DNA of 64,000 nt from JAFDZV01 sp964455525 (lineage in GTDB: Bacteria > Bacteroidota > Ignavibacteria > OLB7): NCBI GenBank assembly GCA_964455525.1, contig CAYVWR010000003.1:186001-250000 (forward strand), read 5' to 3'. The notes under the pieces are model-generated. The model saw only the letters and a list, made by a program, of their open reading frames with translations. It did not search any database and was not told the DNA's origin. The position numbers and the translations under genes are program-made. This document shows positions 17,745 to 27,104 of this stretch, one piece after another (position 1 is the stretch's first letter; each line of letters starts with the position of its first letter).

Positions 17745-19889
17745 ATGATCCGATCCTTCATTCTCTGTGCGTTCCTGAGCGTTTTTTGTGCTGCTTCCGC
17801 CGGCGCCGTTGTTCGTGTCAGCCACGATAATGGCGCATGGGAGAGCATATCCTGGTTTCCGGCGGGGGTGCCAGGGAGCGATGATACCGTGGTGATCGCC
17901 TCGGACGTTACCGGCATGCCAGCCGGAATCTACCGGCAGATCGTGGTAAGGGCCCATGGCAGCCTGAGGTTGGATGCCGGGGGGGCGGAGGTGGCAGTGC
18001 TCCAAAACGAAGGGCGAATCGCCGTCGCCCGCTCTGCGATGCTGCATATCGTGGGGGAGCTTCGCAATGCCGGGAGCATAGCCGGAGAGGGGATCGTGCG
18101 TATGGCAGCCGATGGAGGAAGGATATCAGGATCTGGAACGTTCGGTCATATCCTTGTTGGCGGCGTGTGGGGGAGTGTGGTCCGCCTTGATGGGCCGGTG
18201 GTCTTCGGCTCGCTTACGGTGGCAGGAGGGAACCAGCTTGTTGCAGGGCCGCATGATCTTACCGTGAACGGGGCATATGTGGCAGCCGCATCGCGGTACG
18301 GCGATCCCGGTGTGGTTGCGGATGCCGGGGTGATACGGTTGAATGGTGAGATTGATGGGAACGCCCGCGGCGATATCATCATCGGCTCCGCGCCGGAGTA
18401 TAGGCCATCGCGCCGTGGGACTCTGCTTTCTGTGCGAGGGGTGCTTGGGGACACAGGACGAACGCTGCGGTTTGCGGCGTCGCGCCAGATCGGTTTCAGT
18501 ACGCTGCTCGGCGATGTCCGGGTTGATCCCGGAACGATCGTGCGGGCTACCGGCATCGGTTTGCAGGGGGGGAATACCATTGTCGGATCGCTTACGGTTG
18601 ATGGCGTGCTTGCGGCATCCGAGGAGCTTTATCGCTGGAATATCATCGGCGATCTGTACAATTACGGCACGATCGAGCATTGTACCGTGCTTATGCAGGG
18701 GCATCGGGTGCGCCTTCGGAGCGATGCCGGGATATGGGACCCCGCGATGCATCTGATATTCAAGGGGGATGCCGGAGGCGAGCTGGCTGTGATGGGGCCG
18801 ATCGTCGTCGCCACGCTGGCGATTCTGCCGTTGGCCGAGGGGGATTCCAACATCGTGGTGCATGCCGGGGGAAGCCCGATAAAGGTGCGGCATCGCTTCA
18901 CAAGCGATATCGCGAGCGGTTGCCGGATCGTCAGTGATACCGTCGTGAAGTTATGGGGAGAGGCCAGGGGAATCGTCGAGGGAGATGTCACGTTCGAGGG
19001 GTTCTGGGGATCGCCCGTTGGCGGACGTTATGGCGCCGTCGGCAAGGAGGTGCGCTTTCTGGTACGCAAGGAGATCCTTACGGCATTCGAGGCCGTCGGA
19101 TGCCTGCGGAACGCTCCGGCCGGGCATATTCTGGTGGGGGCGCCGGCTGCGGTCCACGGCATGGTATGGTTGCAGGGAGAGCTTACGATACCGGCTGAAC
19201 AGGCTCTTGTCCTGTATGGTGATACGCTTCGGTTTGCCCGTACTGTGCGCGGCGGTGGGGCGGTGCAGGTGGTTGCCCCGCATGCCACGCTGGAGGCTGC
19301 CGTGGAGCTGGCCGATAGCGTGATCGTCGATGTGGGGCGTATCGACGCCATAACCTCGCTCACTCTGGAGCGCTCGTTCTCGGCTTCCCGCATCCGGGTC
19401 AATCCCGGCAGTGTTATCAACTATCGCGCTGGCACGAGCCTGGTAGCGGGCCGCGAGTTCTGCTATGGCGTACGTTACCAGAGCGGGTTCAACTCCGCAT
19501 CCGCCGCCTGCCTTCCGTTTGATCCCGGCAGCATGCAGTTGTTTGCCACTGCGCTCTCCGTGTTTGGCTATCGTATCGGCGGATGCGTACCTGCCGATAC
19601 GATAACGCCGGGGGATGGGTATTTTGTACGGTTCCCGGAGGCGGTAACGGTATGGCACCGGGGAGACGTGATAAATCTTCCACGGCTGGTGCTGGTCCGG
19701 GCAGGGTGGAATCTGATCGGTGGCGCAAGCGTTCCGGTGCAGGTGGCGCGGATCGTCGTGCAAGGGACCACGCTCCTTTCCGGCTATCTCGCCACGCCTG
19801 GGGATGCGGTATCGGTTTCCACGCTCGAACCCGGTTATGGCTACTGGGTGAACGTTGCCGGAGATGGGGCCTTGCTCTACGAGCCGTAG
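17745..19889 (+). CDS. Large secreted repeat protein ending in the GWNL/YW module
   Basis: Exported 714-residue protein. ATG at 17745 begins a signal peptide (about 1-21, ending SAGA); in-frame sequence back to 17559 overlaps the receptor gene and is not coding-like. The mature N-terminus has the WFPAGVPGSDDTVVI motif common at the head of beta-helix surface proteins, followed by about 500 residues of strand-rich, Gly/Val-rich repeats. The last 130 residues carry a degenerate then a clear copy of the module GWNLIGG ... GYGYWVNV, as in the 8144-9940 protein. No Por sorting domain is present. It closes the 8.1-19.9 kb block; a fibrous or scaffold surface role is inferred only. Confidence 0.8.
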   Translation: MIRSFILCAFLSVFCAASAGAVVRVSHDNGAWESISWFPAGVPGSDDTVVIASDVTGMPAGIYRQIVVRAHGSLRLDAGGAEVAVLQNEGRIAVARSAMLHIVGELRNAGSIAGEGIVRMAADGGRISGSGTFGHILVGGVWGSVVRLDGPVVFGSLTVAGGNQLVAGPHDLTVNGAYVAAASRYGDPGVVADAGVIRLNGEIDGNARGDIIIGSAPEYRPSRRGTLLSVRGVLGDTGRTLRFAASRQIGFSTLLGDVRVDPGTIVRATGIGLQGGNTIVGSLTVDGVLAASEELYRWNIIGDLYNYGTIEHCTVLMQGHRVRLRSDAGIWDPAMHLIFKGDAGGELAVMGPIVVATLAILPLAEGDSNIVVHAGGSPIKVRHRFTSDIASGCRIVSDTVVKLWGEARGIVEGDVTFEGFWGSPVGGRYGAVGKEVRFLVRKEILTAFEAVGCLRNAPAGHILVGAPAAVHGMVWLQGELTIPAEQALVLYGDTLRFARTVRGGGAVQVVAPHATLEAAVELADSVIVDVGRIDAITSLTLERSFSASRIRVNPGSVINYRAGTSLVAGREFCYGVRYQSGFNSASAACLPFDPGSMQLFATALSVFGYRIGGCVPADTITPGDGYFVRFPEAVTVWHRGDVINLPRLVLVRAGWNLIGGASVPVQVARIVVQGTTLLSGYLATPGDAVSVSTLEPGYGYWVNVAGDGALLYEP

Positions 19890-20085
19890 CTGTAGGCGCG
19901 GGCAGATCCATGCCGATCCCATCAAAATGGCTTGATGTAATCCCCACAAACGCTAGCTTAGCATCCTGTTTCCCTGTCAGAGGGAGACTATTCCCTGCGC
20001 AGGATCGTCGTAGAGCAGGCAGCGATCCCTGTTGTATCCAGTTCGGAATCGCCGGTCTGGCAGAGAATCATTAGCGTTTTTTTTA

Positions 20086-21429
20086 TTGAACAATCCAGAA
20101 TTGACAGAGAATAAACTTCACACCATTACGCAGGACGAGCGTGAGCGGGCCCTTTTGATCGGTCTTACTGTGTGGCCGGAAACCCGTGAGCAGACGCTTG
20201 AGCACCTTGATGAGCTTGAGTTGCTGGCCGATACGGCCGGTGCCGACACGATCATGAAGGTTGTGCAGGGGCTTCCCCGCAAGGATTCCGCCCACTTCAT
20301 CGGCAAGGGGAAGCTGGAGGAGCTTGTGCAGATCGTCGAGGATGAAGCGATCACATTGGTTGTGGTCGATGATGATCTTTCCCCGGTGCAGACGCGCAAC
20401 CTTGGCAAGATCCTGAACCGGAAGATCATCGACCGCAGCGGTCTGATCCTGGACATCTTTGCGCAGCGTGCACGTTCCAGCGAGGCGCGCACGCAGGTGG
20501 AGCTTGCCCAGCTTCAGTATATGCTGCCGAGGTTGACCCGGCAGTGGACCCACCTTTCAAAGCAGTATGGTGGCATTGGCACAAAGGGGCCAGGTGAAAC
20601 CCAGATTGAAACCGATCGTCGGCTTATCCGTTCGCGGATCTCGCTGTTGCGGGAGAAGCTGGACCGGATAGATACGCAGCGCGAGACGCAGCGCAAGGGA
20701 CGGGAGGAACTATTCCGTGCCGCGCTCGTGGGATATACCAACGCCGGCAAGTCCACCTTGATGAACGAGCTGACCGGTGCCGGGGTGCATGCTGAGAACC
20801 GTCTCTTTGCCACGCTCGACTCCACGGTGCGCACCGTAGAGCTTACCCCCGGGCGGTCGATCCTGATCTCCGATACGGTCGGGTTTATTCGCAAGCTCCC
20901 TTCGCATCTGGTGGCAAGTTTCCGATCCACGCTCGCCGAGGTGAAGGAAGCCGATATGCTGATGCATGTCGTGGACGCTTCCTCCCCCAGCGTATGGGAG
21001 CAGATTCAGGTGGTGGAGGAGACCCTGCGCGAGATCGACTCCGATCAGATCCCGGCAGTGATGGTCTTCAACAAGGTGGATCTTCTGGAGCCGGGCGATG
21101 AGAGGCTTCGCGAGCTTCAGGAGCGCTACCCGAACTCGGTGGCGATATCGGCAGCCCGTGGTCTTCATCTGCATGCGTTGCGGAACAAGCTGGTGGAGCT
21201 GGTAGAGCAGACCTTTGTGGAGCGGATTGTGCGGCTGCCGATCGGGCGGTACAATCTCGCGACAAGGGTGTACGACTATGCCGATGTGCTCGATAAGCAG
21301 TTCGATCAGGACTATGCCTATCTGGTGCTCCGGTTCAGCCCGAAGATGCTCGATCATCTGGAGCATGTGCTGGCACAGGCGCAGGCCGAGACGATGGAAT
21401 CCCTTCCAGAGCCGTCCCCCTCTGTCTGA
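20086..21429 (+). CDS. hflX: Ribosome-associated GTPase HflX
   Basis: GTPase that splits stalled or hibernating 70S ribosomes, cytoplasmic. The N-terminal HflX domain (HFIGKGKLEELVQ) leads to a helical linker with the family signature GGIGTKGPGETQIETDRR. The G domain follows: G1 GYTNAGKST, G3 DTVGFI, G4 NKVD, G5 near SAARG. Length about 447 aa is normal. The start is unclear: TTG codons at 20086 and 20101 are the best candidates, since no ATG lies near and the frame extends back to 20032 without a ribosome binding site. It stands alone after the surface block. Confidence 0.93.
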   Translation: MNNPELTENKLHTITQDERERALLIGLTVWPETREQTLEHLDELELLADTAGADTIMKVVQGLPRKDSAHFIGKGKLEELVQIVEDEAITLVVVDDDLSPVQTRNLGKILNRKIIDRSGLILDIFAQRARSSEARTQVELAQLQYMLPRLTRQWTHLSKQYGGIGTKGPGETQIETDRRLIRSRISLLREKLDRIDTQRETQRKGREELFRAALVGYTNAGKSTLMNELTGAGVHAENRLFATLDSTVRTVELTPGRSILISDTVGFIRKLPSHLVASFRSTLAEVKEADMLMHVVDASSPSVWEQIQVVEETLREIDSDQIPAVMVFNKVDLLEPGDERLRELQERYPNSVAISAARGLHLHALRNKLVELVEQTFVERIVRLPIGRYNLATRVYDYADVLDKQFDQDYAYLVLRFSPKMLDHLEHVLAQAQAETMESLPEPSPSV

Positions 21430-21570
21430 ATGCGGGCCGTGGCCCGTGGCAATGCTGCTGAAAGTATGGCCGAGCCGGGCGCACGATACAACCGGGCGTC
21501 CGGCTTTGCTTTATCAAGAGGGGTTGCCGTAACTCATCCCAACCGTATGCGCTTTCAAGGCTTTGATCCG

Positions 21571-22845
21571 ATGAACTATCCGGTCCGTTCCCTTATTCTG
21601 GCACTTGCGCTCGCAGTTGGTGCGGTGGCTCAGGCCTTCGCCCAGGCAAAGATCCTGATTCCTATGGATAACGATCAGGCCGATCATCTCAAGGCCTATG
21701 GCCTTGCCTATTGGGCGCTCTCGAAGAACCTGGAGGTGGACTGGCTGCTGAACTACCGCCATGGGGCCTTCATGCTGGATTATGCGGATTTTGTCGCGGC
21801 GGAAAGCCGGATCCGCGGCGTCACGTTTGAGTCGATATCCGGGGCACGGGCGGCCGCGATCTATAGCCAGGTGCAGGATGAGAATGCCAATATGGATCTG
21901 GTTCGCCTGGAGACCGCGCCAAAGGTCGCCATCTATGTGCCACCTACATTCCAGCCCTGGGATGACGCGGTGACCCTTGCCATGGAATATGCCGAGATCC
22001 CCTACGAGAAGGTGTGGGACAAAGATGTGTTGCAGGGGAAGTTGAAGCAGTACGACTGGCTTCACCTGTTTCATGAGGATTTCACCGGGCAGTATGGAAA
22101 GTTCTATTCCAGTTTTGCCACGGCACCCTGGTACCAGCAGCAGGTTGCGGTGCTGGAGCAGGCGGCCAGCGAGCTTGGGTATGCAAAGGTGTCGCAGATG
22201 AAGCTTGCTGTGGCACAGGAGGTGAAGAAGTATGTGGCCGGTGGCGGCTTCCTCTTTGCCATGTGCGCCGCCACCGACTCGTATGATATAGCCCTGGCAG
22301 CCCATTCCACCGATATCTGCGACGTCATGTTCGATGGCGATCCTCCGGCGGCAGATGCGCAGCAGATGCTCGATTTCGGGCAGTCGCTTGCCTTTGAGAA
22401 TTTTACCCTGGAGATGAACCCGTATATCTACGAGTACTCCGATATCGATGTGCAGCCAGGGTTTGCCTCGTCGCCACAGAATGACTTTTTCACCCTGTTC
22501 GATTTCTCCGCCAAGCACGATCCGGTCCCTACCATGCTCACGCAGTGTCATGTGGGGATGGTCAAGGGGTTTCTGGGGCAGACCACTGCTTTCCACAAGC
22601 GCTTTATCAAGAAAGGGGTGACGGTGCTGGCAGAGCGTGAGGGGACCGACGAGGTGAAGTATATCACCGGCAACTTCGGCCGTGGTACCTTTACGTTCTA
22701 TGGAGGCCATGATCCGGAGGATTATCAGCATGCGGTGCATGATCCGCCAACCGATCTTACGCTCCATAAGAACTCGCCCGGCTACAGGCTCATTCTGAAC
22801 AATATTCTGTTCCCTTCGGCAAAGAAGAAGAAACAGAAAACATGA
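21571..22845 (+). CDS. Conserved secreted protein of the Bacteroidota 'asparagine synthetase B-like' family
   Basis: A 424-residue protein with a signal peptide (about 1-26, ending AFAQ) and a highly conserved body: KILIPMDNDQADHLKAYG, LNYRHGAF, PPTFQPWDDAVTLA, LHLFHEDFTGQYGKFY, GGFLFAMCAATDSYD, GQTTAFHKRF and the tail GYRLILNNILFP followed by a Lys-rich KKKKQKT end. In databases the family is often labelled asparagine synthetase B, but none of the AsnB features (N-terminal Cys glutaminase, SGGLDS ATP site) is present. The signal peptide also argues against a cytoplasmic ligase. The true function is unknown; periplasmic or outer-membrane location is inferred. ATG at 21571 is favoured; ATG at 21547 is possible. 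Confidence 0.85.
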   Translation: MNYPVRSLILALALAVGAVAQAFAQAKILIPMDNDQADHLKAYGLAYWALSKNLEVDWLLNYRHGAFMLDYADFVAAESRIRGVTFESISGARAAAIYSQVQDENANMDLVRLETAPKVAIYVPPTFQPWDDAVTLAMEYAEIPYEKVWDKDVLQGKLKQYDWLHLFHEDFTGQYGKFYSSFATAPWYQQQVAVLEQAASELGYAKVSQMKLAVAQEVKKYVAGGGFLFAMCAATDSYDIALAAHSTDICDVMFDGDPPAADAQQMLDFGQSLAFENFTLEMNPYIYEYSDIDVQPGFASSPQNDFFTLFDFSAKHDPVPTMLTQCHVGMVKGFLGQTTAFHKRFIKKGVTVLAEREGTDEVKYITGNFGRGTFTFYGGHDPEDYQHAVHDPPTDLTLHKNSPGYRLILNNILFPSAKKKKQKT

Positions 22846-22854
22846 TTGCGCAGG

Positions 22855-22883
22855 CCGTGCCAGGCTCTGTGGTCCGGTTTTTT
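22855..22883 (+). terminator. Intrinsic terminator after the AsnB-like gene
   Basis: An 8-bp stem with one mismatch (22855-22862 with 22870-22877) and a 7-base loop is followed by six T residues, ten bases after the stop at 22845. Confidence 0.65.
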
Positions 22884-23083
22884 CATGTCTTCAGTAGAAG
22901 CCGTAGTTTGTGGCTGGATCGGTCTGTGCGGGATTCCCCGGATCGCTTCTGTGGCGCAGATCGGTACACGCCCCATCTGTCCGGCCGAGTGTGACCGCTC
23001 GTGCATGGCGCTGTTGCCGCGACGAACATTTCCGGTGATCCATCGCCACGACGGAATACCATTTGTTATGATGAAGGATAGCC

Positions 23084-23581
23084 ATGAACAAAGTACTCAT
23101 CGCGGTCTGCCTTGCAGCCGCTTTTACACTGGCGCTTATGACAACCGCAGATGCAAATCCGGTCGGCGTGGAATGGAAATCCATCTCACAGGCCCTTGAA
23201 GATGCCCCCAAACAGAACAAGCTTATTCTGCTCGATGTCTACACCGATTGGTGTGGCTGGTGCAAGCGGATGGATCGTGATACCTATGCCGATAGCACCG
23301 TCGCGGCGTATCTGGGGAGCCGGTATATCTCCAGCAAGATGAATCCAGAGAAGGCAGGATCGCTTACCTACGCTGGCACCGAGCTTACCAACGGCCAGTT
23401 CGGCCAGGCGCTCGGCATCAAGAGTTATCCGGCCACCGCCTTTTTCAACGACAAAGGGGAGCTGCTGACGATTGTGCCAGGGTATATCGGGGCAAAGGAA
23501 TTCCTGGTCATTCTCAAGTTCTTCGGCGAGGGTGCCTACCTTACTACCAAGTGGGAAGAGTATTCGGCCCAGAACAAATGA
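23084..23581 (+). CDS. Periplasmic thioredoxin-family protein
   Basis: Exported thiol-disulfide protein of 165 residues. A signal peptide (about 1-24, ending ADA) is followed by a thioredoxin fold with the active site WCGWC at about residues 51-55 and a cis-Pro motif SYPATAFF near 110. It resembles the DUF255/Thioredoxin_7 group, which acts in periplasmic disulfide reduction or isomerisation. ATG at 23084 has GAAGGA upstream. It is a lone gene, with a hairpin downstream. The redox partner (for example a DsbD-type protein) is not in the window. Confidence 0.88.
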   Translation: MNKVLIAVCLAAAFTLALMTTADANPVGVEWKSISQALEDAPKQNKLILLDVYTDWCGWCKRMDRDTYADSTVAAYLGSRYISSKMNPEKAGSLTYAGTELTNGQFGQALGIKSYPATAFFNDKGELLTIVPGYIGAKEFLVILKFFGEGAYLTTKWEEYSAQNK

Positions 23582-23903
23582 TCCCGTGCGCGACACCTTC
23601 ATATCGTGGGGGCATCGGTTGCTGATGCCCCCCTCCTGTATGGAGGAAGCGGTTCCCGCTTCTGCTGCGTCCCCTTGTTCCCGTCGGTGTCGAGGTGATG
23701 GCAAAGCCCTTGCAGTGTTTTGTCCGGCCGCGATGGCGTTGTGGCAGGACCGCTGATTCATCTATCTCCAGGATGCTGCGAAACAAAACCGGTTTCCCGT
23801 CGATACCAGAGCGTTTGCAACTTCCCGGCGTACGTCTACCCCCCGCATCTGCACGGTGCGGCGTCCCGGCAACCTCAACAATCGTCCATCGGGGAATTTC
23901 ACA
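23582..23903. other. Intergenic stretch before the M61 peptidase
   Basis: About 320 bases. It holds the hairpin at 23608-23632 and otherwise no gene; the long minus-strand frame across it is a shadow of the peptidase gene. Confidence 0.5.
23608..23632. terminator. 9-bp GC-rich hairpin after the thioredoxin gene
   Basis: Perfect arms GGGGGCATC and GATGCCCCC around a 7-base loop, 27 bases after the stop. No T-run follows. Confidence 0.5.
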
Positions 23904-25790
23904 GTGCCAACGAGTATAAAGAGCCTCCGTCCCCACCTTCAGGCCATAGCCCTTCTCTGGCTCCTGGCCGCCAGCCATCGTTCGATGCCGGTGTTTGCAC
24001 AGCCGGACGGCGCGGGAGGGGGCAGCGAGCGAGGGCAGGCCGTCACGTATGTTGTTTCGGCCGATATTCAGGCCGAGGTGTTCAGGGTGTCCGGCACACT
24101 TACGAACATCGTGCAGGATACCATCATCTTTCATTTTCCCATCTGGGGGCCGGGCGCCTACGATATCGTGAATTTCGGAGCCTATGTTTCCAACTTCAAG
24201 GCGCTTTCCAGCACCGGCAGTCCGCTCAGCGTTCAGCGTGTCGATACCAATACGTTCAGGATCATCGGCCGCGATCGCCAGATCGCCATCTCCTATGATG
24301 TGCATGATATCGAGAAGAGCGAGGTCTCGCTCTGGTTCGGCCTTTCCGATATCGAGAAGGATTATGCCTTTGCCAACACCCCGGCAATCTTCGGCTATCC
24401 GGCAGGATACAAGGATATCCCGTACATGGTGACCTACGAGGTTCCAAGCGGCTGGGATATCGCGATCGGCCTGGACCCGGTTGAATCGCACGACAAGGGG
24501 AATCCCGGACGCCACTCCTATCGCGCCCGTGATTACGACGAGCTTGTGGATGCCCCGCTTTCGATGGGAAAATTTCAGCGCCTGGAGTTTACCGCCAAGG
24601 GGAAGCCGCACATCATCGTGATTCATGCGCCACGAGCGCTTGAGAAGGCGGCTGCCGATGAGCTGATCGACGTCACAAAGCAGATCGTGACGCTTATCAG
24701 CGATTTCTTCGGCGATATGCCGTACGACCGGTATGTTTTCCAGCATTATCTTGTGGACCCACAGCCGGGCGATTTTATCTTCGGCGCGCTTGAGCATCGT
24801 AACAGTTCCACCTACCGGATGCCAGCGCCGGGGGGCTTCAGCGGCAGCAGTGCCGCCGAGATCCTGAAATCCGTGATCGCCCATGAATACTGGCATACCT
24901 GGAGCCCGAAGCGAATTCATGTCTCGGAGCTTGGTCCGTTCGATTATCAGCGTGCCCCCCGCACCAATTCTCTCTGGTTTGCCGAGGGCCTTACCGAGTA
25001 TTATGCACAGGTGCTGCTCGCCCGCAATGAGCTTGCCAGCCCACGAAGTTTTATCAGCTCGCTCAGCCAGTCGGTTGCCATCAGCTATGGAAAACCGCAG
25101 AGCCGATCGATTGCCGATCTTAGCATGCACGTCACCGAGACCGAGCAGTCGGACATCATGGGGCTTTATACCAAGGGGCCGATCCTTGGGCTTCTGATCG
25201 ATGTCTCCATCCGTTCGCAGACCGGCAATAGCAAGAGTCTGGACGATGCCATGCGATATTTCAACGAGCAGTATGCAAAGACGGGAAAGACCTTTACCGA
25301 TGAGGATATCATCCCTGCCATAGAGCAGGCGACCGGAACCACGCTGAGCGATTTCTACCAACGGTATATTGTCGGGACCGAGCCTCTTCCGTTTGTGGAG
25401 ATTCTGCCGAAGATGGGGATCAGGGTGGACCTGGAGAAGAAGCAGAAACCGACCTTTGGCGCCGTGATTGAGAGGGCCGCCGAGGGATGGAAGATCGTAT
25501 CGGTGAACCCTGGGGAGTCGGCGGAGATGATGGGGTTGAACGCCGGGGATATCGTGACAGCGGTCCGGTATAAACGTTCGGCGATAGAGGCCACAACGGT
25601 GCCGCCGAGTTATGCCGATGCTATCGCCACCATGCGCGACGTGGTGGGATTTGATGTCATCCAGAACGGCACCCCCCGGCAGATCGCCGCCAAGATCGTT
25701 TCTGGAACATCGGTTGCGGCCAAGGCCGTAGTGGATCAGAATGCATCGAAGGAGGCGCTTGCCATCCGCAAAGGCATTCTTGGGTTCTAG
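23904..25790 (+). CDS. Secreted M61-family metallopeptidase with PDZ domain
   Basis: Zinc aminopeptidase-like protein (glycyl aminopeptidase family M61) exported to the periplasm. GTG at 23904 is chosen because GGGGA lies about 8 bases upstream and the frame then opens on a signal peptide (about 1-33, ending VFAQ). An N-terminal beta domain (about 45-200) is followed by the catalytic domain with GALEHRNS, the zinc motif HEYWH (residues 327-331) and the third-ligand region FAEGLTEYYA. A PDZ-like domain occupies the last 110 residues (NPGESAEMMGLNAGDIV). Length 628 aa is normal. All catalytic residues appear intact. Confidence 0.92.
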   Translation: MPTSIKSLRPHLQAIALLWLLAASHRSMPVFAQPDGAGGGSERGQAVTYVVSADIQAEVFRVSGTLTNIVQDTIIFHFPIWGPGAYDIVNFGAYVSNFKALSSTGSPLSVQRVDTNTFRIIGRDRQIAISYDVHDIEKSEVSLWFGLSDIEKDYAFANTPAIFGYPAGYKDIPYMVTYEVPSGWDIAIGLDPVESHDKGNPGRHSYRARDYDELVDAPLSMGKFQRLEFTAKGKPHIIVIHAPRALEKAAADELIDVTKQIVTLISDFFGDMPYDRYVFQHYLVDPQPGDFIFGALEHRNSSTYRMPAPGGFSGSSAAEILKSVIAHEYWHTWSPKRIHVSELGPFDYQRAPRTNSLWFAEGLTEYYAQVLLARNELASPRSFISSLSQSVAISYGKPQSRSIADLSMHVTETEQSDIMGLYTKGPILGLLIDVSIRSQTGNSKSLDDAMRYFNEQYAKTGKTFTDEDIIPAIEQATGTTLSDFYQRYIVGTEPLPFVEILPKMGIRVDLEKKQKPTFGAVIERAAEGWKIVSVNPGESAEMMGLNAGDIVTAVRYKRSAIEATTVPPSYADAIATMRDVVGFDVIQNGTPRQIAAKIVSGTSVAAKAVVDQNASKEALAIRKGILGF

Positions 25791-25928
25791 GCTCGGTGGC
25801 CGGATGATCCCCGGGGTCTGTGAGCTTCTATCTGTGTGATTGTTCAGGCTGTAACAACAGGCCGTTCTTCGGGGCTGCCTATGCAGGCCTTTGGCCGGTG
25901 TCGGCTACCAACATGAACTGTGGGTACA

Positions 25929-26828
25929 ATGACGACAGGGCGGGTATCGGTTGTAGCGTTGCTTGTCAACGCCGGTCTTTTTGCTATCAAGTTCTGGGGC
26001 TTTCTGATGAGCGGCTCCATCGCGTTGTTTTCCGACGCGATGAACTCGCTTCTCGATATCGCCTCTTCCACCGCTGTGCTGGTCTCCATCCGTGTCTCCG
26101 GGCAGGCTCCCGATCGTGAACATCCGTTCGGCCATGCCCGGGCCGAGCCGATAGCCGGTTTTATCATCGCGGTGGTCGCCTGCGTGCTGGGTGTAGAGGT
26201 TATCCAGGAATCGGTGTTGAAGTTCATCTTCCCTCACCAGCATGAAAAGAACAATCTGCTGTTTGGCATACTTGGCGCAGCCATCCTTGCCAAGCTTCTT
26301 CTGTCGGAATGGCTCCGGCGTATCGCCGTGCGCGAGCGTAGTCCGGCGCTTATGGCATCGGCGGTAGATTCCCGCAACGATGTGCTCTCCTCGGTTGCCG
26401 CAGTGATCGGCGTTGCCGGTGCCGCGCTTGGGTTCAAGCAGGCCGACGAGATCGCCGGTCTTGTGGTGGGCCTCCTCATTCTCTGGGGAGGGATAACGGT
26501 GTTCCGGGAGAACATCGATTATCTGCTCGGGCGCTCATCATCGGATGAGGCCTTGCGCGAGGTGCGCGAGTCGGTTGCGAAGGTGCCGGGGGTGGAGGAT
26601 GTCCGTTTCTGCCGTGGGCATTATGTGGGCAACGAGATGCATTTCGAGATCATCATCGCCTGCAATGGATCGATCTCCACATACGAGTCATCCGGTATCG
26701 CCGATCAGGTTCGTATCGTCGCGGAATCACATCCAGATGTCGAGGTCGCCTTTATTCATGTCGATACGGTGGAAAGCCCCCATCATTACCCGGAACTGGT
26801 GCAACGGCTGGAGGGGAGGGGGGAGTGA
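25929..26828 (+). CDS. Cation diffusion facilitator, manganese-type signature
   Basis: Six-helix inner-membrane exporter that swaps protons for divalent metal. The membrane metal site is formed by helix 2 (N39-S-L-L-D43) and helix 5 (D147-S-R-N-D151), that is NxxxD plus DxxxD. Zinc CDFs have HxxxD/HxxxD and the iron/zinc exporter FieF has DxxxD/HxxxD; the N-D-D-D set is the one described for manganese exporters such as MntE. A cytoplasmic ferredoxin-like domain (about 205-299) includes conserved His residues. ATG at 25929 is used; an in-frame GTG nine bases earlier is possible. Single gene, no nearby metal regulator, no riboswitch recognised. Confidence 0.9.
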   Translation: MTTGRVSVVALLVNAGLFAIKFWGFLMSGSIALFSDAMNSLLDIASSTAVLVSIRVSGQAPDREHPFGHARAEPIAGFIIAVVACVLGVEVIQESVLKFIFPHQHEKNNLLFGILGAAILAKLLLSEWLRRIAVRERSPALMASAVDSRNDVLSSVAAVIGVAGAALGFKQADEIAGLVVGLLILWGGITVFRENIDYLLGRSSSDEALREVRESVAKVPGVEDVRFCRGHYVGNEMHFEIIIACNGSISTYESSGIADQVRIVAESHPDVEVAFIHVDTVESPHHYPELVQRLEGRGE

Positions 26829-27104
26829 GGCTGTTCCGTTTTCGGGGAAGCCATCCGGGGTTTCTCATATGATCCTGGCGCTGGAGCGGTCGTGCCCGGG
26901 GGGCCAGGCACGGCACCGAAATGTGCATGGAACGATCGGGCACGACCAACTCGCGCGATGTTGAGCCGGATGCTGATTATGGCACGGTCAGGCACAGACC
27001 GTAGGACGTATGCTAGGGATGGCATTTGCGTGGCGCCTCGGCATAGGTTGTGTGCAGATGGCGTCGCCTCCTGTCCCTGCTGCATAAGCGGTTTGATGTG
27101 CTAT

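Noticed and set aside
23544..25361. 605-codon open frame on the minus strand
   Set aside because: It lies antisense to the M61 peptidase, is rich in Arg, Ile, Gly and His, and shows no family features; a codon-bias shadow.
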